Shown here one piece after another: positions 57,965-64,000 of a DNA stretch of 64,000 nt. Below the pieces are notes generated by a model. It did no database searches, was not told the DNA's origin, and was given only the letters and a program-made list of their open reading frames with translations. The position numbers were made by a program, and so were the translations under genes. The stretch covers positions 2,457,001 to 2,521,000 of the forward strand of contig QQUY01000001.1 of assembly GCA_003385635.1 (NCBI GenBank), in the 5' to 3' direction. Each line of letters begins with the position of its first letter. The stretch's first letter is position 1. Source of the stretch: Acidobacteriota bacterium. GTDB lineage: Bacteria > Acidobacteriota > Blastocatellia > Pyrinomonadales > Pyrinomonadaceae.

Positions 57965-58969
57965 ATGACCGAAAGCAGAGGAACTATAAGAGTTTTGAGC
58001 CACGAAAGCAAAGCCCTCGAAGGCAATCCGCTTGGAGATCCTCACAAGCGGAACCTGCCCGTTTATCTCCCGCCCGGATACGACGGAAAGGCTGGAAATA
58101 GCTATCCGGTAGTGTTTCTATTGAGCGGATTCACGGGCCGCGGGTCGATGATGCTCAACGAGAGTGCGTTTGCGCCCAACATCGCCGAAAGGCTGGATAT
58201 TCTCATCGAAAAAAGACAGATAATACCGATGATCGCGGTGCTTCCCGACTGCTTTACGCGTTTCGGCGGCTCGCAGTACATCAACTCCACAGCGACAGGC
58301 AGATACGAGGATTATATTACCCTTGAGCTGGTACCTTTCGTCGACGAGAACTTTCGCACGATTCCGGACAGGAGATCCAGGGCCGTGGCGGGCAAGTCTT
58401 CCGGGGGCTATGGTGCTTTGATACTGGCGATGCGCCACGCAGAGATGTTCGGATACGCAGCGTCTATCGCGGGAGACTGCTATTTCGAAGTCGGCTACAA
58501 ACCCGACATCAAGAAAGCGTTCAGGGCGATCGCCGGAGATCCTCTTCGACTTGTCAGGAAATTCTGGGACGAGGAAGAAAGCAAGGGCGGAAACGATTTT
58601 GACGGTCTCAATGTGATCGGAATGGCGAGCTGTTATTCTCCCAATCCCGATTCCGACATCGGATTTGACCTTCCCTTTGATCTTGCTACGGGTGAGATAC
58701 GGGAAGATGTCTGGGCACGCTGGCTGGAGCAAGACCCAGTCCATCTCGCGGAGGATCACGCGGACGCCCTTCGTTCAATTGAGCTTTTGTATATCGAGGC
58801 GGGCAAGTCAGACGAGTTCGGGCTGGACATTGGAGCAAGGGTGCTCAGTAAAAGACTTTCCGAGCTTGGGATCAAGCACATACACAAGGAATTTGAAGGC
58901 GGCCACTTTAACATCAACCATCGTTACAACTACGCGCTCGAGGCGATCTCGAAGGCGATGGGACGCTAG
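57965..58969 (+). CDS. Esterase-D-type alpha/beta hydrolase
   Basis: 334 residues, no signal peptide. The nucleophile elbow is GKSSGGYGAL (G-x-S-x-G, Ser about 143), an oxyanion region is FLLSGFTGRG, the catalytic Asp is probably in IEAGKSDEFGLD and the His in FEGGHFNINHR. The esterase/mycolyltransferase-like (PF00756) fold acts on acyl esters; the substrate is not evident. Its TAG stop is the first part of a TAGTTCC/AGTTCCA heptamer array. No co-directional neighbour. Confidence 0.88.
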   Translation: MTESRGTIRVLSHESKALEGNPLGDPHKRNLPVYLPPGYDGKAGNSYPVVFLLSGFTGRGSMMLNESAFAPNIAERLDILIEKRQIIPMIAVLPDCFTRFGGSQYINSTATGRYEDYITLELVPFVDENFRTIPDRRSRAVAGKSSGGYGALILAMRHAEMFGYAASIAGDCYFEVGYKPDIKKAFRAIAGDPLRLVRKFWDEEESKGGNDFDGLNVIGMASCYSPNPDSDIGFDLPFDLATGEIREDVWARWLEQDPVHLAEDHADALRSIELLYIEAGKSDEFGLDIGARVLSKRLSELGIKHIHKEFEGGHFNINHRYNYALEAISKAMGR

Positions 58970-59481
58970 TTCCAGGTTACGAGTTCCAAGTTCCAAGATT
59001 GAGAAATCTAGTTTTGAGCGGCGCTTGCGCTGGAAGACTAGGCCCGGCTTCCGGGTTCCGATTTCGAGTCTTTACAGTTGAACGACCGAGGTGCGGCGGA
59101 AACGCGACCGTTAAGGAGCGTGCCTGAGGCTTTAGCCGAACCGGCCATAGAGTTAAGAAGGCGTGAGCCCGGGCGAGTACGGCTTGGCGACATCTTGCGG
59201 TTCGTTTCTTAGCTGTTCTTGGCGACTTAGCGGCTTTGCGGGAGCTTTTCTCAACTTTGTGTCGTTGAACGCTGCAAATATCTTAGGCTTCGGGGCTCTG
59301 GCAGAGATGAAAAAGAGCAAAGTTCCCCGAAGAAGACTGGATAAGGCCGAAACGCGACCGAGGCAATTTCCAGGTCCTGAGTTCCAAGTTCCGAGTTCCG
59401 AGAGATAGAAGCGAACGATGAGCGGCTCTTGGAACCTGGAACTAGGAACTCGGAACGCGGGCAAGCCCGCCGCTAAACAGC
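58967..59481. repeat. Gene-free 512-bp region with heptamer arms and dispersed repeat
   Basis: It starts at the esterase stop with AGTTCCA units (58967-58999). Then comes the 29-bp dispersed repeat followed by GGCTTTAGCC. Further on are two heptamer arms in inverted orientation: GAGTTCC AAGTTCC GAGTTCC (59368-59402) and GGAACCTGGAACTAGGAACTCGGAAC (59430-59457). The ORFs drawn across it have no protein character. Confidence 0.8.
59096..59124 (+). repeat. 29-bp dispersed intergenic repeat, copy 2
   Basis: Starts GCGGAAACGCGACCGTTAAG; 27 of 29 bases are identical to the minus strand at 45220-45248. A shorter relative (CCGAAACGCGACCGAGGC) occurs at about 59347. Confidence 0.75.
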
Positions 59482-59817
59482 TCACCGCTCGCTGATTACT
59501 CTCTCCACCTCGGCCTCCATCCTTCCTGTCATCATCAGCCAGGCCATCTTGTAGTCGGAAACAAAAGACCACCCGGGGTACTTAAACGTCGCTGGCTTGT
59601 TCTTCTCAATGAAGAAATGCGAGAACCAAGCAAACGCATATCCAACTACGAAACAAAGTGGAATGTACAGGAAGTTGCCGTTTCCGACGAACCACACGAG
59701 CATCACCATCCCAAGCAGTGTCCCGACGAAGTGGAAGTATCTGGTCATCGGCTTGCTGTGTTCCAGCACATAGAAATCCCAGAATTCGGAATAATTATCG
59801 ATTCGCGGCTCACTCAT
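59482..59817 (-). CDS. DUF962 / Mpo1-like membrane protein
   Basis: 111 residues. The motif FWDFYVLEHSKPMTRYFHFVGTLLG and the later FAWFSHFFIEKNKPATFKYPGWSFVSDYKMAWLMMTGRM are the DUF962 signature, with conserved histidines. Yeast Mpo1 of this family is an Fe-dependent dioxygenase acting on 2-hydroxy fatty acids; a similar lipid role here is inference. About two to three membrane helices. The start lies 17 bp from a perfect GAGGACT array, so that array occupies its promoter or leader. Its own last codons (AGC GAG CGG TGA) match the heptamer words seen after other genes. Confidence 0.88.
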   Translation of the reverse strand: MSEPRIDNYSEFWDFYVLEHSKPMTRYFHFVGTLLGMVMLVWFVGNGNFLYIPLCFVVGYAFAWFSHFFIEKNKPATFKYPGWSFVSDYKMAWLMMTGRMEAEVERVISER

Positions 59818-59834
59818 AAACGGAAAGATAGCAT

Positions 59835-60101
59835 AGGACTGAGGACTGAGGACTGAGGACTGAGGACTGAGGACTGAGGACTGAGGACTGAGGACTGAGG
59901 ACTGAGGACTGAGGACTGAGGACTGAGGACTGAGGAAGGGAAACGGATCGTTCGATCAGAGTCAACCTCTTCTCTCAGTCTTCAGTACTTTCCTCTCAGT
60001 ACTTCCTATGTCCTCAGTACTTTTCTCTCAGTACTTCTTTTGTCCTCAGTACTTTCCCCTCAGTACTTCTTTTGTTCTCAGTCCTTTCGCCTCAGTACTA
60101 T
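59835..60101. repeat. Perfect GAGGACT heptamer array with inverted CTCAGTACTT arm
   Basis: 59835-59936 is about 14.5 uninterrupted copies of GAGGACT. After a 36-nt spacer, 59972-60101 carries the inverted sense as a higher-order repeat: CCTCAGTACTTTTCTCTCAGTACTTCTTTTGT-like units of about 32 bp, roughly three copies, reaching the stop of the aldo/keto reductase gene. The minus strand of the heptamer array contains no stop triplet. Confidence 0.95.
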
Positions 60102-60102
60102 T

Positions 60103-61203
60103 TCAGGCGTCTTTCGTAAACAGCTCGGCGAACCTCTGTTCCGGAGTCGGCGGAACAGATACGAGGCTCATATTCTCTTCAACGTGTGCAAGCGAGCTCA
60201 TTCCTACCAGCGCCGTCGTAATCCCCGGAGTTGATCTTACGAACTGGATGCTCGTCATCGCATCCGTCGTCGGGTTTCCGAGTACGCCGCGGACGTGCAT
60301 AGGTACACCCTTTGACAGCTGGCCCTGAAGGATCGAGGCGCTTGCCATGACGGTTATTCCAAGATCCTCAGCCGCTTGGAGCAGCGAGACCGCCCGGCCC
60401 TTTGCCGACTGATTCGGAACAAGATATGCCTCCGGCATGGCAAGGTTGTGAGGGAGCTGGACGTACCTGAAGCCGTGTTCGTCACCTCCAACCTGGCTAG
60501 CCGTCCTTACGAAACCCTCGAGGGAATGGTAACCCTGGTCGTCCGGAGAGACTCTGAAGCCGTTCCACGTCGCCGCACCATACGAACCGATCTTTTTCTC
60601 GTCTCTCAACTCCTCAAGCTTCTCGAAGGCGCTCGCCATCCGCGCTTCGAAAGTGTACCGGTCGACAGCCCCGAGCTGAGCTTCTGGATTGTGGATGTAG
60701 AACAGATCGACCGAATCGATCCCTAAGTTCCGGAGTGACTGTTCGACCTGCGATTCAAGGTAGTCTGGAGCAATGCAGTGGCTGCCTCCGACCAGGTCGT
60801 CCCTGGCCGCGATCCCCTTCGAGACAAACTCCTCTTCGAAGTACTTACCGACATCGGATTCCGGCTCGCTATCGAAAGGAAGATATCCTCCTTTGGTCGA
60901 AACAAAGATCTCATCGCGACCGAACTCCCCCGAAAGTTCTTTCAGGGCATTCCCGATGCTTCTCTCGCTCCGCTGAAAACGGTAGTTGGCAGCGGTATCG
61001 ATCACATTCCCGCCTTTTCGTACGTATGCGGACACCGTATCCTTGTAACGCACGTCCGTCTCATCGTCCCAGTTGCCAAGATACGTTCCGATTCCGACCG
61101 AAGCGAGCTTAATGCCGTTCACATCCCGGTAGAAACCCTCGGCATTCGCATATCTCGCCGCAAACTTTCCCGTACCTGCTCCTGTCGCAACCCCGGACTT
61201 CAT
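60103..61203 (-). CDS. Aldo/keto reductase
   Basis: 366 residues. The AKR active-site features are readable: GGNVIDTAANYRFQRSERSIGNAL (Asp, Tyr), FVSTKGGYLPF (Lys), VDLFYIHNPEAQLG (His) and the C-terminal ALVGMSSLAHVEENM NADPH-binding part. It is longer than the usual 320 because of an N-terminal extension (about 25) and an insertion near 110-130. The start overlaps the stop of the Met-sulfoxide reductase gene (ATGA), so the two are translationally coupled. The physiological carbonyl substrate is unknown. The stop runs into a repeat arm. Confidence 0.92.
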   Translation of the reverse strand: MKSGVATGAGTGKFAARYANAEGFYRDVNGIKLASVGIGTYLGNWDDETDVRYKDTVSAYVRKGGNVIDTAANYRFQRSERSIGNALKELSGEFGRDEIFVSTKGGYLPFDSEPESDVGKYFEEEFVSKGIAARDDLVGGSHCIAPDYLESQVEQSLRNLGIDSVDLFYIHNPEAQLGAVDRYTFEARMASAFEKLEELRDEKKIGSYGAATWNGFRVSPDDQGYHSLEGFVRTASQVGGDEHGFRYVQLPHNLAMPEAYLVPNQSAKGRAVSLLQAAEDLGITVMASASILQGQLSKGVPMHVRGVLGNPTTDAMTSIQFVRSTPGITTALVGMSSLAHVEENMSLVSVPPTPEQRFAELFTKDA

Positions 61204-61700
61204 ACGTTCTCTCCCGTCAGGACTTCACGTACGACTTCACACACCTCGACCAGCCCTCTTGAATCTACTTCGGTGAAATCGTGAAGAAGATTGCTATCAA
61301 TATCCAGCACGCCTTTTGGCTTTTTCGGCTTTCCATAGACCGGGACAACGATCTCTGATCGAGAATCTGCACTACAGGCGATATGACCGGGAAACTCGTC
61401 GACGTTCGGAATTATCAGTGTTTCGGCTTTCTCAAAAGCCGTGCCGACGACACCTTTGCCGACCTCTATACGAGTGCACGCGACCGGCCCCTGAAAGGGT
61501 CCAAGCACTAGTTCACCTTTTTTCAGCAGGTAGAATCCGATCCACAGGAATCCGAATGCTTCCTTCAATGCGGCGGCGATGTTCGCCAGATTCGCCGTTA
61601 CATCCGGCTCTCCCTTTACAAGATCGCGCAATTGAGGGACGAGTTCTGAGTAGATCTGGTCTCGCGGCGCTCCGCGTGTGAATGAGATTGTTTCAGCCAT
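61200..61700 (-). CDS. Free methionine-(R)-sulfoxide reductase (GAF domain)
   Basis: 166 residues from the ATG at 61700; the longer track ORF is spurious. A single GAF domain fills the protein. The fRMsr motifs FLWIGFYLLKKGELVLGPFQGPVACTRI, then HIACSADSRSEIVVPV are present and give the resolving and catalytic cysteines (equivalents of E. coli Cys84 and Cys118). The third cysteine, in the usual GKGVCG, is valine here (GKGVVG), so the redox relay uses two cysteines. It reduces free Met-(R)-sulfoxide with thioredoxin. It is coupled to the downstream aldo/keto reductase. Confidence 0.9.
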   Translation of the reverse strand: MAETISFTRGAPRDQIYSELVPQLRDLVKGEPDVTANLANIAAALKEAFGFLWIGFYLLKKGELVLGPFQGPVACTRIEVGKGVVGTAFEKAETLIIPNVDEFPGHIACSADSRSEIVVPVYGKPKKPKGVLDIDSNLLHDFTEVDSRGLVEVCEVVREVLTGENV

Positions 61701-61783
61701 AGCGGAGAGTCTAGCAGAATCGTTCCTGTTGCCGCATCCCGCTGTCTTTGCGAAGCCGGACTTTAATCTGTAGTTTTGAACTG

Positions 61784-62635
61784 ATGTTGGAAAACGAACT
61801 GAACGCCGCGGTCTCGCTCGCGAAGGAAGCGGGCGCGGCAATAATGAAGATCTATGACGAGGGATTCGAGATCGAAGAGAAGCAGATCACGGACTCCTAC
61901 TCCGAACCCGTAACCGTAGCCGACAAGACCGCAAGCCGGATAATAGTAGACGGGCTGGCAGCACAGTTTAAGGACGACGCCATTCTCTCCGAGGAGGAGC
62001 CTGACAACGTAGAAAGAAGATTGTCTTCCTCAAGGGTCTGGATAATAGACCCGCTCGACGGCACCCAGGGATTCACGGAAAAAATGGGTGATTTCGCCGT
62101 CCAGATCGGCCTCGTGATCGACGGCGTTCCGAGCGTAGGCGTCGTTTTTCAGCCTATCGGATCGCGCATGTTCTACGCTTCGAAAGGCAGCGGCGCTTTC
62201 CTTTCAGAGAATGGAGACGAGGCTCGGGCTCTTACGGTGTCGGGGAAAGAGGACTTCAAGGAAATGACGATCGCGGTCAGCCGCTCACACAGGAGTCCGA
62301 AGATGAACAGGATCTTCGAACATTATGGATTCGCGGATGAGTTCAGGCACGGCTCGGTCGGCCTGAAGATAGGCTTTCTTGCCCGCCAGATGGCCGACAT
62401 CTATATACATCTTTCGCCGTACACTAAATTCTGGGACACTGCTGCACCGCAGGTCATCCTGGAGGAGGCCGGCGGACTGTTGACGGATATCTTTGGAGAA
62501 AAGATCGACTACACGCTTGAAGATGTAAGGAACCACAACGGGATCCTGTCTACAAACGGCGTATCGAAGGACGCGGCAGTCGCGCACCTAAAACCGCTTC
62601 TTGCCGAGTTCGGCCGCTCCCGCTACAGGAGTTAA
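61784..62635 (+). CDS. Inositol-monophosphatase family / 3'(2'),5'-bisphosphate nucleotidase-like
   Basis: 283 residues from the ATG at 61784. The metal-binding motifs are ILSEEEPDN (Glu pair), WIIDPLDGTQGF (D-x-x-D-G-T) and the C-terminal YTKFWDTAAPQVILEEAGGLLTD. The TVADKTASR context at the N-terminus and the 'DGTQGF' variant favour the CysQ/3'-nucleotidase branch over true inositol monophosphatase. CysQ recycles PAP from sulfate assimilation, but no cys genes are adjacent. Its gene is divergent from the sulfoxide reductase. The TAA stop is followed immediately by a 29-bp inverted repeat. Confidence 0.88.
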   Translation: MLENELNAAVSLAKEAGAAIMKIYDEGFEIEEKQITDSYSEPVTVADKTASRIIVDGLAAQFKDDAILSEEEPDNVERRLSSSRVWIIDPLDGTQGFTEKMGDFAVQIGLVIDGVPSVGVVFQPIGSRMFYASKGSGAFLSENGDEARALTVSGKEDFKEMTIAVSRSHRSPKMNRIFEHYGFADEFRHGSVGLKIGFLARQMADIYIHLSPYTKFWDTAAPQVILEEAGGLLTDIFGEKIDYTLEDVRNHNGILSTNGVSKDAAVAHLKPLLAEFGRSRYRS

Positions 62636-62712
62636 ACCACAGAAAGCACTGAGAGCGCAGGGAGTTAGAAAACATACTTCTTTCTCTCTGCGCTCTCAGT
62701 GCTCTCTGTGGT
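62636..62712. repeat. 29-bp inverted repeat between convergent genes
   Basis: The left arm (62636-62664, beginning ACCACAGAAAGCACTGAGAG) pairs with the right arm (62684-62712) at 27 of 29 positions around a 19-nt loop. It lies between the IMPase-like gene stop and the stop of the TonB receptor and could end transcripts from both sides. Confidence 0.9.
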
Positions 62713-62727
62713 AAAAACCGCTTCGCG

Positions 62728-64000
62728 TTAGAACTTCAATCTAGCTCCGATCTGAGCCTGCCTCGGTTCACCGAAGCCGGCGCTGACAGTGCCGTCGAAG
62801 TTGAAGGTCAGGGGTCTCGGAAGACTCCTCTGGTTCCGGTTGTTGAACAAGTTGAAAGCCTCAAAGATCCCTTCCAACTCAACTCTCTCGCCAAACTTGA
62901 AGGTCTTCGACGCACGGAAATCGAACGTGAAGAATGCGTTGTCCAATCTCAGGGTGTTCCTTTTGATTATGTTCGGGAACGTGCCTCGGTCGACCGCCGA
63001 GATCGGCGATTCCGAACGATACTGGACGATAGGCGAAAGAGTGATGTCATAGGGCAATGCGAACGTGGCAAATGCATTGAACCTGTGCCGCTGGTCACGA
63101 TCTGACCAGTTGTACTCCGCATCCAGATCGCGAGGATCCGCGTAGCGGAATGTAAACGGATCGCGCTCGTTATCGTCATCCGACTTGTCCCACGAAAGCA
63201 GGTAATTTGCCTGGAACTGGAAGTTGCTCGAGAAACGCTTGTTCAAGGTGAAAGTCAGCCCCTGGAAGAACGACCTTGCCGTACTCTCCGTTGACCTTAT
63301 CTCGCCCACTCCCGACCCATCGGGACGTTCGAAGATCGCAACACCGTCATAAAGCCTCGGATCGTTGCGGTTGATAAAGCGAGTCAGACGGTCCGACTTG
63401 GCGAGGTTGTATGCGACCAAAAGCGTCGTGTCTTCAAACACTTCCCGTTCGACCGAGACGCTGAACTGTACCGTACGCGGATTCTTAAAGTCCCTCTCGA
63501 AGACCGCGACACCCGGATTAAACGGAACGAATCCCGCCGTCGGAACGATCCCCGGATACGCGGGGCACCCGTTCGGCCCTCCGCCTCCAAGGTCATCGTC
63601 CGGCTGACAAAGGAAATTTGCAAAGAAAATGTTTCCGGCGATCACACCGTCTGTGTTCCTTGGACCTGCGACCACGAGACCCGGGATCCTCGCATAATAA
63701 AGTCCGAATCCAGCGCGGATAGCCGTCTTTCCGTCATCTCCCGGCGACCAGGACATTGCGACTCGCGGTGCGAATCCGTCCGTGAAATCCGGGATGCTTC
63801 CGTCAGACGGGAAGTTCGGGTCAGACAAGAACTGGCCGTATCTCGTTTCGGACGGCGGGGTTATGGTATCCGGCTGATACTGACCTTCCCATCGGAAACC
63901 GAAGTTGAACGTCAGATTCGGATTCGGGTTCCAGGTGTCCTGAACATAGAGTCCCGGCTCGATGGTGCTGTAAGCCTGGGTTCCCGCCTCTTCGACCGTA
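62728..64000 (-). CDS. Oar-like TonB-dependent receptor, 3' part (runs off window)
   Basis: The frame stays open from the TAA at 62728 to the window end. The track start at 63828 is an internal TTG, and the preceding codons (YSTIEPGLYVQDTWNPNPN, FNFGFRWEGQYQPD) are ordinary receptor sequence. About 424 residues of the C-terminal barrel are visible. They include FAPRVAMSWSPGDDGKTAIRAGFGLYY and QANYLLSWDKSDDDNERDP, and end AQIGARLKF. This is the fourth large receptor of the window. Its 5' end, signal peptide and CarbopepD_reg domain are outside. The substrate is unknown. Confidence 0.88.
   Translation of the reverse strand, partial: TVEEAGTQAYSTIEPGLYVQDTWNPNPNLTFNFGFRWEGQYQPDTITPPSETRYGQFLSDPNFPSDGSIPDFTDGFAPRVAMSWSPGDDGKTAIRAGFGLYYARIPGLVVAGPRNTDGVIAGNIFFANFLCQPDDDLGGGGPNGCPAYPGIVPTAGFVPFNPGVAVFERDFKNPRTVQFSVSVEREVFEDTTLLVAYNLAKSDRLTRFINRNDPRLYDGVAIFERPDGSGVGEIRSTESTARSFFQGLTFTLNKRFSSNFQFQANYLLSWDKSDDDNERDPFTFRYADPRDLDAEYNWSDRDQRHRFNAFATFALPYDITLSPIVQYRSESPISAVDRGTFPNIIKRNTLRLDNAFFTFDFRASKTFKFGERVELEGIFEAFNLFNNRNQRSLPRPLTFNFDGTVSAGFGEPRQAQIGARLKF

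Noticed and set aside
59153-59572. 139-residue minus-strand ORF after DUF962
   Set aside because: It runs through heptamer arms and overlaps DUF962 in another frame; composition is unlike a protein.
59835-60101. CRISPR array
   Set aside because: Units are 7 nt with no spacers, and no cas genes are present.

Overview
The window looks like a piece of an Acidobacteriota chromosome, probably Blastocatellia/Pyrinomonadaceae-like. This is inferred from gene content: several very large Oar-type TonB-dependent transporters with N-terminal carboxypeptidase-regulatory domains, a DUF5916/CBM9 barrel, an E2-E1 fused 2-oxoglutarate decarboxylase, a dnaK-dnaJ-hspR heat-shock operon, and house-keeping pairs such as rpmE-DUF1385-prfA and yggS-yggT-yggU. 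No prophage, transposase, integrase or CRISPR array is visible. About 47 protein genes and one tRNA can be supported.

Layout. 0.1-8.5 kb: DUF5916 barrel, AlkZ-related protein, a glycine-zipper exported protein, an OsmC-YARHG pair, a J-domain coiled-coil protein and a thioredoxin-reductase-like flavoprotein that lacks the CxxC. 8.8-16.7 kb: two tandem paralogous TonB-dependent receptors, each closed by an intrinsic terminator. 16.7-25 kb: translation and maintenance genes (phosphatase, prfA, DUF1385, rpmE, rsmG, tRNA-Leu(CAG), yggS cluster, YebC, ruvC). 25-31 kb: the 1236-residue Kgd-type enzyme and a CapA-like lipoprotein. 31-36 kb: smc with an acidic head insertion, overlapped at its 3' end by an exported-protein gene with no ordinary start codon, then a TPR/DUF4388 protein. 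36-44 kb: a third TonB receptor, hspR, dnaJ and dnaK with a readable HspR-type operator over a sigma70 promoter. 43.5-50 kb: pgsA, phosphoesterase, SLC13/RCK permease and a ZnuD-like receptor. 50-57 kb: a run of seven same-strand, closely spaced genes (FkbM methyltransferase, DMT transporter, selenocysteine peroxiredoxin, zinc-ribbon YggX-like protein, NHLRC2-like thioredoxin/NHL protein, LytS-type kinase, LytTR regulator). 57-64 kb: DUF2721, esterase, DUF962, aldo/keto reductase with free-Met-(R)-sulfoxide reductase, an IMPase-family phosphatase and the 3' part of a fourth Oar-type receptor that runs off the window.

Two observations stand out. First, the peroxiredoxin at 55120-55575 is split in the ORF track only because its peroxidatic cysteine codon is TGA; everything around it is intact, so it reads as a selenoprotein with Sec43 and resolving Cys48. 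Second, at least a dozen gene ends carry short tandem repeats, mostly of 7-nt units, that begin at or inside the stop codon. Many of these arrays come as two arms in inverted orientation and could fold into hairpins. Genes that have a clear intrinsic terminator lack these arrays. They look like a distributed gene-end element family rather than random microsatellites.
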